Shown here: one piece after another, positions 17,875 to 27,563 of the stretch
Numbering within the stretch: position 1 is the first letter of the stretch
Layout: the number at the start of each line of letters is the position of its first letter
Assembly: GCA_902196205.1 (NCBI GenBank)
Contig: CABIKM010000004.1
Location: 1-50,238, forward strand
DNA length: 50,238 nt
Origin: Candidatus Methylomirabilis lanthanidiphila
GTDB taxonomy: Bacteria; Methylomirabilota; Methylomirabilia; Methylomirabilales; Methylomirabilaceae
Reading direction: 5' to 3'
Notes under the pieces: model-generated
Told to the model about the DNA's origin: nothing
Database searches by the model: none
The model's input: only the letters and a program-made list of their open reading frames with translations
Position numbers and translations under genes: made by a program

Positions 17875-17896
17875 GGATGAGAGACAGGGGGGACAG

Positions 17897-18901
17897 ATGG
17901 CCAAGCTGTATTACGACCAGGATGCTGATCTGAATCTGCTGGCAGACAAGACCATTGCCATCATGGGGTATGGGAGCCAAGGCCATGCCCATGCGCTAAA
18001 CTTCAAAGAAAGCGGCCTCAATGTGATCGTCGGCCTCTATCCGGGGAGCAAATCATGGGATAAGGTCAAGTCTGCCGGGCTGAAGGTCGCCACCTGCGAA
18101 GAGGCCGCCTACAGCGCAGACGTGATCATGATGCTGCTGCCTGACCAAACACATAGGCAGGTCTACCAGGAATCGATCGAGAAGGCGCTAACGCCCGGTA
18201 AGACCTTGATGTTCGCCCATGGCTTCAACATCCACTTTCATCAAATCGTACCCCCGCCGACCGTAGACGTGTCGATGATCGCGCCCAAGGCACCGGGCCA
18301 TCTGGTGCGCCAGGTCTTTACAGAGGGGGGCGGCGTTCCGGCGCTGGTGGCGGTTCACCAGGACGTATCTGGAAAGGCGAGGGCGATGGCCTTGGCCTAT
18401 GCGAAAGGGATCGGATGTACGAGGGCGGGCGTGCTCGAGACAACCTTTCGTGAGGAGACAGAGACCGACCTGTTTGGTGAGCAGGCCGTGTTGTGTGGAG
18501 GGGCCTCTGCCCTGGTGAAGGCCGGATTTGAGACCCTGGTCAAGGCCGGCTATCAGCCTGAGTTGGCCTACTTTGAATGCATGCACGAGCTGAAGCTGAT
18601 TGTCGACCTCTTCTATCGGGGCGGGTTAGCGTACATGCGCTATTCGATCAGTGATACGGCAGAATATGGCGACTACAGCCGCGGTCCCCGTATCGTCAAT
18701 GATCAAGTCAAGGCCGAGATGCGGAAGATCCTCGATGAGATTCAGACCGGCGCATTCGCTCGAGAATGGATCCTCGAAAATCAGGCCGGCAAGCCGAGCT
18801 TCCTGGCTATGCGCCAGGCCGAGTCGGAGCATCCGATAGAAACGGTGGGTAAGGAGCTCCGGTCGATGATGACCTGGATCAAAAAGCCGGCGACGGACTA
18901 G
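17897..18901 (+). CDS. ilvC: Ketol-acid reductoisomerase (class I)
   Basis: IlvC rearranges and reduces acetolactate to dihydroxyisovalerate, the second step of branched-chain amino acid synthesis. The 334-residue length is that of the short class I enzyme. The Rossmann motif [10 protein letters not shown] begins at residue 24, and the following loop ends in GSKS, the serine pattern usually linked with NADPH use. The metal ligands lie in the C-terminal domain ([15 protein letters not shown] and later ESEHPIE). GGGG precedes the ATG at 17897. Confidence 0.97.
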   Translation: MAKLYYDQDADLNLLADKTIAIMGYGSQGHAHALNFKESGLNVIVGLYPGSKSWDKVKSAGLKVATCEEAAYSADVIMMLLPDQTHRQVYQESIEKALTPGKTLMFAHGFNIHFHQIVPPPTVDVSMIAPKAPGHLVRQVFTEGGGVPALVAVHQDVSGKARAMALAYAKGIGCTRAGVLETTFREETETDLFGEQAVLCGGASALVKAGFETLVKAGYQPELAYFECMHELKLIVDLFYRGGLAYMRYSISDTAEYGDYSRGPRIVNDQVKAEMRKILDEIQTGAFAREWILENQAGKPSFLAMRQAESEHPIETVGKELRSMMTWIKKPATD

Positions 18902-18987
18902 CTGAAGGCTCGCGTGTCGGCCCTCAGCGGGATCGACAAAACGGCTGAAGGCTGACATCTAACCGTTGCGTGCTGATACACACGATA

Positions 18988-19032
18988 GGCCCTCGCGCAT
19001 GACCGAACGGAAGCGAGGGCCTTCGCATTTTA
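18988..19032 (+). terminator. Rho-independent terminator after ilvC
   Basis: GGCCCTCGC at 18988-18996 pairs perfectly with GCGAGGGCC at 19013-19021 around a 16-base loop, followed by TTCGCATTTTA. It closes the ilvBNC operon before metF. The T tract is imperfect. Confidence 0.7.
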
Positions 19033-19144
19033 CAGGCCACGGCACGCATCAGTCTGCTCGCATGAAGTTGGTTATCGCGACGCGCCTTCAGACATGCCGG
19101 CTTGGGAACCGGCAGCTATATATGGGGGGGGACCACCGACACCG

Positions 19145-20017
19145 ATGAAGATCGCTGACCTCTACGGCACAGATCGATTTGGACTCTCCTTCGAGATATT
19201 TCCCCCCAAGACCGAGGCCGGGGAGGTTCCGTTGCTGTCCGCCCTCACGGCCCTGAAGGTGTACCGCCCCTCCTTCGTGTCATGCACCTATGGCGCCGCA
19301 GGTACGACTCGGGAACAAACCCTGGAGCTGACCGTCAAGATCCGCACGGCATGTGGCGTGACGACAGCCGCTCATAGGACGTGCGTGGGATCAACGGTAG
19401 AGGAGATTCGACAGTGGTTAAAGCAGGCGAGCGACCTGGGCATTGAGAATATTGTCGCCTTGCGCGGCGATCCGCCTAAAGGGCAGGCGGAGTTCACCAA
19501 GCCCGAGGGCGGGCTGGCGTACGCCAATGAACTGGTCGCGCTGATCCGACAGGAATTCCCCCACTTCAGCATAGCCGTTGCCGGCTATCCCGAAACCCAT
19601 CAGGAGGCGCCGAGTCCTGCCGTCGATCTGGCGAATCTGAAGCGGAAGGTCGATGCGGGCGCCGACGCCGTCATCACCCAGCTCTTTTACGACAATCGCG
19701 ATTTCTTTGATTTTCGCCGTCGTTATACAGAGGCGGGGATGACCACACCGCTGATTCCAGGTATCCTGCCGGTGGTCAACCTGGGCCAGGTTCAGCGCAT
19801 TACATCGATGTGTGGAGCCAGGATTCCGATCTCGTTTCTGGCCGAGCTGGAGGCGTATCGGGAAGACCCCCATGGGCAGGTAGACGTGGGCGTGCGTTAT
19901 GCTGTCCGACAATGCCGCGAACTGCTTGATGCAGGTGTCCCCGGTTTACACTTTTATCTCCTCAATAAAGCTGAAGCGACGTCGCGAATTCTGCAGGCGT
20001 TGGATCTGCCCAGATGA
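19145..20017 (+). CDS. metF: 5,10-Methylenetetrahydrofolate reductase
   Basis: MetF is the flavoprotein that reduces methylene-THF to methyl-THF for methionine synthesis. The 290-residue TIM-barrel protein has the family blocks SFEIFPPKTEAGE near the start, FVSCTYGAAGTTRE with the SxTYGAxG signature, NIVALRGDPPKG, and DAVITQLFYDN. I chose ATG 19145, whose product begins at the conserved region. An in-frame ATG at 19094 would add a low-complexity 17-residue leader. A run of eight Gs at 19125-19132 is the only purine-rich stretch before the start. Confidence 0.95.
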   Translation: MKIADLYGTDRFGLSFEIFPPKTEAGEVPLLSALTALKVYRPSFVSCTYGAAGTTREQTLELTVKIRTACGVTTAAHRTCVGSTVEEIRQWLKQASDLGIENIVALRGDPPKGQAEFTKPEGGLAYANELVALIRQEFPHFSIAVAGYPETHQEAPSPAVDLANLKRKVDAGADAVITQLFYDNRDFFDFRRRYTEAGMTTPLIPGILPVVNLGQVQRITSMCGARIPISFLAELEAYREDPHGQVDVGVRYAVRQCRELLDAGVPGLHFYLLNKAEATSRILQALDLPR

Positions 20018-20141
20018 CCGCTATAAGGCAGGGTTTGGGGTATAGGGTAGAGGGTGTGGGGGGGTGGGGCGGCTTCGTACCGTGAGCCGATCCTGATGTA
20101 CGATTACCTGGAGACCGGTTGAAGAAGGAGGTTGTAATTTC

Positions 20142-21095
20142 TTGAGTCCTGGGCCGATCATCGTGCTGGTGGGTCCGACTGCATCGGGGAAGTCGTCGTT
20201 GGCGCTTACCCTGGCGGAACGCGTAGGGGGCGAAATCGTTGCCGCCGACTCGATGCAGGTGTACCGAGGTCTGGATATCGGGACAGCGAAGCCGACCGCT
20301 GACGACCGGTACCGTATCCCCCACCATCTTCTGGACGTGGTCGCGCCTGACCAGCCCTTTACGGCGGTCGATTATGTAAGGTTGGCGTCTGCTGCCATCG
20401 TCGACATTCGGACTCGCGGGCGTCTCCCGATTGTGGTAGGAGGAACCGGCCTCTATGTCCGCGCACTCTTCTACGGCCTGTTTGACGGCCCCGGCGAGAT
20501 TACCGCACTGAGAGAGACACTGAACCAGGAGGCGGCGCGAGCAGGTTCCGCAACCCTATACCGGCGGCTCGAGGCTATTGATCCTGAGGCGGCTGCGGCG
20601 ATCCATCCCAACGATCTCTTTCGAATCGTGCGGGCGCTTGAGGTTGCCGCGGTGAGTGGCCGTCCCATCTCTTCCCTCAGGGTAGAGGGACGCCGCAACT
20701 ATAAGCCGGTCCCAGGGCCTGTGTTGACATTCGGCCTGAAGCGGAATCGGCAGGAACTCTACCAACGGATTGAGGCGAGAGTAGAGGCGATGATGGCGCA
20801 AGGATTGTTGCGCGAGGTCCAGACTCTGCTCGATCAGGGTTATAGCGGGACACTCAAGCCGTTCCGAGCTATCGGCTACCGTCATATGATCGAATACCTG
20901 AAGGGGCAGCGCAGTCTTGACGACTCGATCGCCTCGCTCAAGCGTGATACACGGCGGTACGCTAAACGCCAACTTACCTGGTTCCGTCACCAGGACGAGG
21001 TAGAGTGGCAATCCGTGGAAGGTTCGGTCGTCAGCGAGCGTATGCTCCGTTTACTCGCCGAAAGAATCGAGGCGGCATGGTCAAGCACGGTGTAG
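20142..21095 (+). CDS. miaA: tRNA dimethylallyltransferase
   Basis: MiaA adds a dimethylallyl group to A37 of tRNAs that read codons starting with U. The 317-residue protein has the P-loop GPTASGKSS at 11-19, DSMQVYRGLDIGTAKPT, and the substrate loop VVGGTGLYVRALFYG. The start is TTG at 20142: AAGGAGG at 20125-20131 lies ten bases upstream, and the nearest in-frame TTG further up runs straight into TAA. Its partner miaB, which methylthiolates the same base, lies at 36893-38206. The gene abuts aroA. Confidence 0.95.
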   Translation: MSPGPIIVLVGPTASGKSSLALTLAERVGGEIVAADSMQVYRGLDIGTAKPTADDRYRIPHHLLDVVAPDQPFTAVDYVRLASAAIVDIRTRGRLPIVVGGTGLYVRALFYGLFDGPGEITALRETLNQEAARAGSATLYRRLEAIDPEAAAAIHPNDLFRIVRALEVAAVSGRPISSLRVEGRRNYKPVPGPVLTFGLKRNRQELYQRIEARVEAMMAQGLLREVQTLLDQGYSGTLKPFRAIGYRHMIEYLKGQRSLDDSIASLKRDTRRYAKRQLTWFRHQDEVEWQSVEGSVVSERMLRLLAERIEAAWSSTV

Positions 21096-21100
21096 GGCTG

Positions 21101-22405
21101 ATGCGGGTTGATCCAGTCGGTCCGCTGAAGGGAGAACTCACCCTTCCAGGCGATAAGTCGATCACGCATCGCGCGATCATCCTCGCGTCGCTGGCTGATG
21201 GGATTACCGAGATCAGCGGAGCACTGCGCAGTCATGACTGTCGCGACACCGCGAAGGCGTTCAGAGCCATGGGGGTCGCGATTGACGAGTTGAATGATGA
21301 ACGGCTACAGATTCGGGGGGGCGGACTGCACGGCTTAAAGGAACCCACGGACGTTCTGGATCTCGGAAATTCCGGTACGACGATGAGGCTTCTGGCTGGG
21401 GTGCTGGCGGCGCAGCCGTTCTTTTCCGTACTGACAGGCGATCAGTATCTACGCGCGCGACCGATGGCCAGGGTTGTGCTGCCGCTGAAGTCGATGGGGG
21501 CCACAATTCTCGGTCGTGACGCCGGTAATCTGCCTCCCTTGGCCATTAAGGGAACGCGCCTGAAAGCGATCGACTATGTGAGCCCGGTTGCCAGCGCCCA
21601 GATTAAATCCGCGATCCTCTTGGCGGGTCTCTTGACTGAAGGGGAGACGACTGTCACTGAACCATCCCTCTCACGCGATCACACAGAGCGGATGTTTGAC
21701 GCGGTGGGCATCCCGATCCACCGTCATGGGTTGCATCTCCGAGTCGATGGCGTCAAGACAATCCCGGCGTTTGAGATCGTTATTCCTGGCGATTTCTCAG
21801 CGGCTGCGTTCTTTCTTGTCGCGGCCCTGGTGATTCCGGGTTCGGATCTGACATTGCGGGAGGTGGGCATCAATCCGACACGCACCGGTCTGCTGGAGGC
21901 ACTGCAGTCAATGGGTGCGGTGATTGAGGTGAGCCGACGTCGTATCGTCTCGGGTGAGCCGGTTGCCGATTTGCATGTCAGGAGTCAGACGCTACACGGG
22001 ACAGAGGTGGCCGGGGCTCTGATCCCTCGGATGGTTGATGAGATTCCGGTGTTTGCCGTGGCGGCGGCACTCGCAACCGGCACTACAATTATACGGGATG
22101 CGGCCGAGCTTCGGGTCAAGGAGGTGGATCGGCTTACTGCAATTGCCAAGGAACTTCATCGGTTTGGCGTTGAGATTGAGCATTGCCCTGATGGGTTGAT
22201 CATTCACGGACGCTCGGCGCTTTCCGGCTGTCATTGTGACAGTTGGGGGGATCACCGGATGGCGATGACATTGGCGGTGGCCGGCCTGACTGCCGAAGGA
22301 AGCACCACCATTTCCGATCCATCCTGTGTCAGCAGCTCATTCCCGGATTTCTGGACACGGTTAAACGCCGTTATGCCTGGAGCGGCCGTTCCGTTAGAGG
22401 GCTGA
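21101..22405 (+). CDS. aroA: 3-Phosphoshikimate 1-carboxyvinyltransferase (EPSP synthase)
   Basis: AroA is the sixth enzyme of the shikimate pathway. The 434-residue protein has LPGDKSITHRA with the phosphate-binding lysine and serine, DLGNSGTTMRLLAG, ASAQIKSAILLAG, SRDHTERM and DSWGDHRMAM. I chose ATG 21101, six bases after the miaA stop. The in-frame ATG at 21077 would overlap miaA and has GAGG in front, so it remains possible. The neighbours miaA and cmk suggest one transcript; cmk starts seven bases downstream. Confidence 0.96.
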   Translation: MRVDPVGPLKGELTLPGDKSITHRAIILASLADGITEISGALRSHDCRDTAKAFRAMGVAIDELNDERLQIRGGGLHGLKEPTDVLDLGNSGTTMRLLAGVLAAQPFFSVLTGDQYLRARPMARVVLPLKSMGATILGRDAGNLPPLAIKGTRLKAIDYVSPVASAQIKSAILLAGLLTEGETTVTEPSLSRDHTERMFDAVGIPIHRHGLHLRVDGVKTIPAFEIVIPGDFSAAAFFLVAALVIPGSDLTLREVGINPTRTGLLEALQSMGAVIEVSRRRIVSGEPVADLHVRSQTLHGTEVAGALIPRMVDEIPVFAVAAALATGTTIIRDAAELRVKEVDRLTAIAKELHRFGVEIEHCPDGLIIHGRSALSGCHCDSWGDHRMAMTLAVAGLTAEGSTTISDPSCVSSSFPDFWTRLNAVMPGAAVPLEG

Positions 22406-22412
22406 AGCAACG

Positions 22413-23141
22413 ATGCAGGATACAATGGATAGCGATCAAGCGAGGGGAACGAAGGAGTCTCTCATCGTCGCGATCGACGGACCCGTGGGGGCGGGCAAGA
22501 GTACGGCTGCCCGCCTGCTTTCCAGACGGCTGGGATATCGGTATATCGACAGTGGGGCCATGTATCGCGCGCTGTCGTGGAAGGCGCTGCGGGTAGGTCT
22601 TGACCTGAATGATGAACAAGCCCTTCGACGACTGGCCGACAACACGTCTATCGTCCTCCAATCTGTCGATGACCGAGAACTGATCTTCGTGGATGGCCAG
22701 GATGTCAGTCGACAGATCAGAGAGCGCGAGGTAGAACAGGCGACATCGAGAATCTCAACCCACCCGAGCGTTCGTTGCGTGATGGTGGCGCATCAGCGGC
22801 AGATGGCGGCGCAGGGGGGGGTCGTCATGGACGGACGTGATATCGGTACGGTCGTCTTTCCCGATGCCCACGTGAAATTCTTTCTTACGGCTCGACTAGA
22901 GGTCCGGGCGACCCGTCGATATCTTGAGACGCAGGCGGCAGGAGCGAGCCGCAAGATAGATCAACTTGCCGAAGACATTCAGTTGCGAGATACAAGAGAC
23001 ATGAGCCGACGCGCCTCACCATTGCGAAAAGCCGAGGAGGCCGTTACGATCGATACCAGCGATCTAGCCGTTTCTCAGGTAGTGGATGTGATGGAGACGG
23101 AGGTGAGACGGAAGATAGCGGCTCTAGCAGGCGATATGTGA
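22413..23141 (+). CDS. cmk: Cytidylate kinase
   Basis: Cmk phosphorylates CMP and dCMP. The 242-residue protein has the P-loop IDGPVGAGKSTAARLL near 24-39, YIDSGAMYRALSWKAL, the MDGRDIGTVVFP block and the DTRDMSRRASPLR substrate-binding arginines. The first about 18 residues before the conserved core are extra, so an internal start such as ATG 22425 is possible. The aroA-cmk-plsC-rpsA order supports the call. Confidence 0.95.
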   Translation: MQDTMDSDQARGTKESLIVAIDGPVGAGKSTAARLLSRRLGYRYIDSGAMYRALSWKALRVGLDLNDEQALRRLADNTSIVLQSVDDRELIFVDGQDVSRQIREREVEQATSRISTHPSVRCVMVAHQRQMAAQGGVVMDGRDIGTVVFPDAHVKFFLTARLEVRATRRYLETQAAGASRKIDQLAEDIQLRDTRDMSRRASPLRKAEEAVTIDTSDLAVSQVVDVMETEVRRKIAALAGDM

Positions 23142-23261
23142 GCACCCTGAATTTTTACTTGCGTTTCTGGGAGGTAGTTCGATATTATAAACGTTGCGTT
23201 TTTAGAGGGCCGTGTTCTCAAAAAGGCGATTACTCGCTACGTCTTCAATACGGCTCGCTTT

Positions 23262-23933
23262 TTGTGCCTCGGCATCGCAAAGGTCGCGTTTCGTCTTCAC
23301 ATCGAGGGGCAGGAGTTTATTCCTCGTACCGGACCGGTGATCCTGGCGGCGAACCACGTCAGCTATATCGATCCGGTGATCATCGCGATCGCGGTTCGGC
23401 GGCCGGTCCGTTTCATGGCCAAGAAGGAGCTGTTCCGTGTTCCGTTATTGGGTTGGCTGATTCGGCAGTTCGGCACTTTTCCTGTCAATCGGGATGGAAC
23501 CAACCTGCAGGCCTTCAAGCGGGCGACCTCTTTGCTGGAAGCGGGAGAGATCGTCGCAATCTTTCCTGAAGGGACGCGCGGAGACGGCATTCGCTTGCGG
23601 CCCGCTAAACCAGGGATCGGATTGATGGCGGCCCGGACCGGCGCACCGGTCATTCCAGTGTTTCACAAGGGAACGGAGAAGGTATTTCCCCGAGGCGCCT
23701 GGCTTCCCAGACCGTATCGAATTGCGATAAAATTCGGGATGCCATACCGGTTTACCGGAGAACAGGCGAGCACAAGACAGGATCAGGTCGCCATATTCGG
23801 TCGAACAATCATGGAGAAAATTGCCGCGCTTAATGCCTCGTCAGATTACGGTGTTCAATTGAAAGATGATCTGACTTACGCAACAGGAGAGGCTATGCTG
23901 ATAAAGAAACGAGGTATCAATGAGCCCACATAA
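23262..23933 (+). CDS. plsC: 1-Acyl-sn-glycerol-3-phosphate acyltransferase (PlsC family)
   Basis: PlsC acylates lysophosphatidate in the inner membrane. The frame shows the acyltransferase box NHVSYIDP (H-x4-D), the FMAKKELFRVPLLGW block, the phosphate-binding FPEGTRG and GAPVIPVFHKG. The first usable common start is TTG 23262 (223 residues). The same frame is open upstream to 23178 and reads YVFNTARF just before it, as in the N-terminal membrane helix of the family. A GGGAGG at 23169-23174 sits nine bases before an ATT codon at 23184. The real start may therefore be the rare ATT 23184 (249 residues). There is no ATG or GTG in that part. Confidence 0.88.
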   Translation: MCLGIAKVAFRLHIEGQEFIPRTGPVILAANHVSYIDPVIIAIAVRRPVRFMAKKELFRVPLLGWLIRQFGTFPVNRDGTNLQAFKRATSLLEAGEIVAIFPEGTRGDGIRLRPAKPGIGLMAARTGAPVIPVFHKGTEKVFPRGAWLPRPYRIAIKFGMPYRFTGEQASTRQDQVAIFGRTIMEKIAALNASSDYGVQLKDDLTYATGEAMLIKKRGINEPT

Positions 23934-23972
23934 AGAGGGTGGGTATTTTATCAAAAGGAGGAATTAAAGGGT

Positions 23973-25712
23973 ATGATGTCTGAGACGGACAAGTTGGAAG
24001 AGGCTGTTGACACACCGACGGAGGCGCCCGATCTCGAGCTTTCCGCTCACGAGGAATCCCAGGATCTGGTTGAACTCTATGCGCAGAGCCTGCGGGAAAT
24101 CACCGAGGGGGAGATCGTCAGGGGAACTGTGCTGGAGATCAGGAACGAAATGGTCCTGATCGATATCGGCTACAAGTCTGAGGGAGCCATACCAATCAAG
24201 GAGTTCCTGACGCCCTCCGGAGAAATCACGGTTAAGGTCGGCGATGCAGTCGATGTGTACCTGGAGCAGAAAGAAGATAGCGACGGCCTCATTGTCCTCT
24301 CGAGAGAGAAGGCGGAAAAGACCAAGATCTGGGAAGAAATCCGGCGAGCCTATGAGAACGGCGAGGTCATCACGGGCATGATCCTCGGACGCACCAAAGG
24401 TGGTCTGACCGTAGATATTGGCGTGCGAGCCTTTCTGCCAGGTTCCCAGGTTGATCTACGGCCGGTCCGCGATCTTGATAAGTTGATCGGGAAGAGCTTC
24501 CCGATGAAGGTGATAAAGCTGAACCAGCGTCGAGGCAACATTGTGCTCTCCCGGCGGGAATTACTTGAGGATGAGCGCAAGACGCTTAAAGAAAGGACCT
24601 TGCAATCGTTGGAAGAGGGGAAGGTTATACGGGGCAAGGTCAAGAATATTACGGAGTACGGCGCATTCATCGACCTCGGCGGGCTGGACGGGCTGCTGCA
24701 TATCACCGATATGTCGTGGGGCCGCGTCGGTCATCCCTCTGAGCTTTTTACTGTAGGGGAGGAAATCGAGGTCGTTGTTCTGAAGTTTGACCGAGCTGCA
24801 GAACGGGTATCCTTGGGCCATAAGCAGCGCTTGAAGGACCCGTGGGAGAATGTCGAGCAGCAGTTTCCTGTGGGCTCCCGTGTGAGCGGCAAGGTGATAA
24901 GTCTCACTGACTATGGCGCATTTGTTGAGCTTGCCGAGGGAATTGAGGGATTGGTTCATATCTCGGAGATGTCCTGGACGCAGCGAGTAAAACATCCATC
25001 GAAGGTCGTTTCGATCGGGGACACGATAGAGGTTGTGGTCCTGGATGTCGATAAGGCGAATAAGCGGATTTCGCTGGGACTGCGCCAGATTGAACCCAAC
25101 CCGTGGTTGTCGATCGAGGAAAGCTACCCGGTCGGGACGCGTGTGGAAGGCACCGTGAGGAACCTTACCGACTTTGGCGCGTTCGTCGAGCTGAACGATG
25201 GGATCGATGGGTTGATCCACGTATCCGATATGTCCTGGACAAAGCGGGTCCGCCATCCATCCGAGATCCTGAAGCGTGGGGATAAAGTGGAGGCGGTGGT
25301 TCTACACACCGATAAGGCCAATCGGCGAATCTCTCTCGGTCTCAAGCAGAGCCAACCTGACCCATGGCAATCTACGGTGCTTGATAAGTACCGCGTCGGG
25401 ATGGACGTCAAGGCCAAGGTGGTTCGTCTTACCGATTTCGGGGCCTTCGTAGAATTGGAGGACGGAGTAGAAGGGCTGCTCCACATTTCTGAGCTGAGCC
25501 ATGAACGGGTTGCGAAGCCTGAAGATGTCGTCTCCATCGACCAGGAGCTCTGGCTCAAGATCATTAAGCTTGACGCCAACGAGCGGAAGCTCGGGCTGAG
25601 TCTTCGCGCCTATCTGGACGATCAGGGCGCATCGAGCGAGTCAACTGACCAGAAGAGCTCCGCCGATCGGCCTTCGGATGATCGTCAGGAAGAGGGCAGC
25701 GAAGTCCAGTAG
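23973..25712 (+). CDS. rpsA: 30S ribosomal protein S1
   Basis: S1 binds mRNA and helps it to the ribosome. The 579-residue protein contains six S1 repeats. The first two are the degenerate ribosome-binding pair (GEIVRGTVLEIRNEMVLID, GEVITGMILGRTKGGLTVD). Four canonical repeats follow, with YGAFIDLGG, YGAFVELAEGIEGLVH, FGAFVELNDGIDGLIH and FGAFVELEDGVEGLLH. An acidic start and a serine/aspartate-rich tail flank them. AAGGAGG at 23955-23961 precedes the ATG at 23973. The cmk-plsC-rpsA-sppA-ihfB neighbourhood is classical. Confidence 0.97.
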   Translation: MMSETDKLEEAVDTPTEAPDLELSAHEESQDLVELYAQSLREITEGEIVRGTVLEIRNEMVLIDIGYKSEGAIPIKEFLTPSGEITVKVGDAVDVYLEQKEDSDGLIVLSREKAEKTKIWEEIRRAYENGEVITGMILGRTKGGLTVDIGVRAFLPGSQVDLRPVRDLDKLIGKSFPMKVIKLNQRRGNIVLSRRELLEDERKTLKERTLQSLEEGKVIRGKVKNITEYGAFIDLGGLDGLLHITDMSWGRVGHPSELFTVGEEIEVVVLKFDRAAERVSLGHKQRLKDPWENVEQQFPVGSRVSGKVISLTDYGAFVELAEGIEGLVHISEMSWTQRVKHPSKVVSIGDTIEVVVLDVDKANKRISLGLRQIEPNPWLSIEESYPVGTRVEGTVRNLTDFGAFVELNDGIDGLIHVSDMSWTKRVRHPSEILKRGDKVEAVVLHTDKANRRISLGLKQSQPDPWQSTVLDKYRVGMDVKAKVVRLTDFGAFVELEDGVEGLLHISELSHERVAKPEDVVSIDQELWLKIIKLDANERKLGLSLRAYLDDQGASSESTDQKSSADRPSDDRQEEGSEVQ

Positions 25713-25726
25713 AGGTGAGCGGGGTC

Positions 25727-26599
25727 ATGAGGCGAACGTGGCTGATCGTCAGCTTGGCGGTATTCGCGAGCCTGCTGTTTCTGTTCAGCTTGGCCTTTTC
25801 GTTCGGCAGATGGGAGCGATTGGGCGGAAGCAAGGTTGCGCTGATCACAGTTGAAGGCGTGATCCTGGATTCCAAGGAGGTCATCGCGCAGCTTGAAAAA
25901 TACAGAACCAATCCGACGGTTAAAGCGATAGTTCTGAGAATCAATAGTCCTGGGGGAGGAGTGGCTCCCTCTCAAGAGATCTATGAAGAGATTCTTAAGA
26001 CCCGTCAGACCAATAAGAAACCCATAGTCACCTCCATGGGGAGCGTGGCAGCCTCAGGCGGCTACTACATCGCGGCTGCTACGGATCTCATCATAGCGAA
26101 TCCAGGCACTATTACCGGCAGCATCGGGGTACTGCTTCAAGTCCCTAATATCTCCGGCCTGATGCAGAAGATCGGTGTTAAGTCGGTAGTCGTGAAGAGT
26201 GGCCGGCACAAGGATCTCGCATCCCCAACGCGTGACATGACGGAGTCAGAGCGTCAGATCCTACAGGGTATGCTCGACGACGTTCACGGCCAGTTCATTG
26301 ATGTTGTAGCTAAAGACAGGCAACTCGATCGCGAAAAGGTCGAGGCCATAGCGGACGGGCGAATTTTTAGCGGGCGAGAGGCGCAGTCGATCGGCTTGGT
26401 GGATCAACTTGGTAACCTTCAGGACGCCATTGAGCGGGCAGGCACGTTAGCAGGGATACGTGGTAAACCGACGGTCATTGAGGAGCGAAAGCGGGGCCTG
26501 TTTCTCATGGACTTGCTGCGTGGCAGCCTGAGTCTGGTCAATATGGAATTACCGATCTACCCGTCATCAACACTCTCGGTAAACTATCTTCTGTGGTAA
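25727..26599 (+). CDS. sppA: Signal peptide peptidase SppA (S49 family, short form)
   Basis: SppA degrades cleaved signal peptides at the inner membrane. The 290-residue product has an N-terminal membrane anchor (LIVSLAVFASLLFLFSLAF), the RINSPGGGV block, the nucleophile motif SMGSVAASGGYYIA, GTITGSIGV, and the catalytic lysine region KSGRHKDLASP. It is the short single-domain form. ATG 25727 is preferred; GTG 25715 in the same frame is an alternative. It follows rpsA closely and precedes ihfB. Confidence 0.92.
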   Translation: MRRTWLIVSLAVFASLLFLFSLAFSFGRWERLGGSKVALITVEGVILDSKEVIAQLEKYRTNPTVKAIVLRINSPGGGVAPSQEIYEEILKTRQTNKKPIVTSMGSVAASGGYYIAAATDLIIANPGTITGSIGVLLQVPNISGLMQKIGVKSVVVKSGRHKDLASPTRDMTESERQILQGMLDDVHGQFIDVVAKDRQLDREKVEAIADGRIFSGREAQSIGLVDQLGNLQDAIERAGTLAGIRGKPTVIEERKRGLFLMDLLRGSLSLVNMELPIYPSSTLSVNYLLW

Positions 26600-26657
26600 T
26601 AGACGCAACCCTACATACCGGGCTGACGAAGATCCCACATACGGAGGAGTTGCCAGC

Positions 26658-26939
26658 ATGACAAAGGCCGACCTGGTAGAATTGGTAGCCGCCCAAGTGT
26701 GTCTGACCAAGAAAGATACTGAAGTCGTTATTGATACTATCCTCGACAGCATTGCGAACGCCCTCGCGTCACCGGACGACGGCAAGGTGGAACTTCGGGG
26801 CTTTGGAAGCTTCCGTACCAGGCAACGCCGCGCCCGACAGGGAAGAAATCCACAGAGTGGTCAAGCCGTTCAGGTTCCCTCGAAGCGGATCCCCTTCTTT
26901 AAACCCGGGAAGGAACTGAGACAGCTCATCGATAGCTAG
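26658..26939 (+). CDS. ihfB: Integration host factor / HU-type DNA-binding protein (IHF-beta-like)
   Basis: This 93-residue protein has the HU/IHF fold: TKADLVELVAAQ helices, the GFGSFRTRQRRARQGRNPQS strand-arm region with the conserved NP at the arm tip, and VPSKRIPFFKPGKEL. IHF bends DNA as a heterodimer. The position downstream of rpsA fits ihfB, and a second paralogue (ihfA-like) lies at 32023. GGAGGAG at 26643-26649 precedes the ATG. The distinction between HU and IHF-beta rests on neighbourhood and is not certain. Confidence 0.88.
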   Translation: MTKADLVELVAAQVCLTKKDTEVVIDTILDSIANALASPDDGKVELRGFGSFRTRQRRARQGRNPQSGQAVQVPSKRIPFFKPGKELRQLIDS

Positions 26940-27061
26940 ATATCATAAAGCCCTTGCGGAACCAATGGCGGGGTGTTAGATTCAATGGGGACAACACAGG
27001 ATATCCATGCAACGCCATACCGGGCAGATAGAGGTCCCTTGCGTGTGGGAATAAACGCGTA

Positions 27062-27553
27062 GTGGAAACGTTATGGGCACCCTGGAGAATGGCTTTCGTG
27101 GAACAGGTTACACCTGTGGGTTACTGCCTGTTTTGCGAAACCGGCGGCAGCGGGCAGGATGAAAAGTCTCTCATTCTTTATCGAGGTAGATTCGTATTCA
27201 TCCAGATGAATCTGTACCCATATAATCCCGGACATATCATGATCGCGCCATATCGACACGTTGCAGGCTTGTGGGAGTTGTCTCCCGACGAGCAACATGA
27301 GCTCATTCAAGAGGCTGCCAGGAGTACGTTGCTTCTCCGGGAGACGATGAATGCTGATGGGTTCAACTTGGGCATAAATCAAGGTAAGGCCGCGGGAGCG
27401 GGCGTTGAGTACCATCTTCACTTCCATATTGTTCCGCGCTGGAACGGAGATACCAATTTTATGCCCGTCGTTGCAGACACGAAGGTCATCCCCGAAGACC
27501 TGACTGGCACCTATCGCAAACTCGCTCCCGTCTTCTCGAAGACCTCACGCTAA
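27062..27553 (+). CDS. HIT family nucleotide hydrolase/phosphorylase
   Basis: This 163-residue HIT protein starts with [14 protein letters not shown], typical of the AP4A-phosphorylase/hydrolase-like branch. It has CLFC near the start, [18 protein letters not shown] and the histidine triad [12 protein letters not shown]. The family cleaves dinucleoside polyphosphates or related nucleotides; the exact substrate cannot be read here. The start is GTG 27062, as the family start residues follow directly. The preceding 120 bases to ihfB hold no gene. Confidence 0.9.
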   Translation: METLWAPWRMAFVEQVTPVGYCLFCETGGSGQDEKSLILYRGRFVFIQMNLYPYNPGHIMIAPYRHVAGLWELSPDEQHELIQEAARSTLLLRETMNADGFNLGINQGKAAGAGVEYHLHFHIVPRWNGDTNFMPVVADTKVIPEDLTGTYRKLAPVFSKTSR

Positions 27554-27563
27554 GGAGAGGCTG

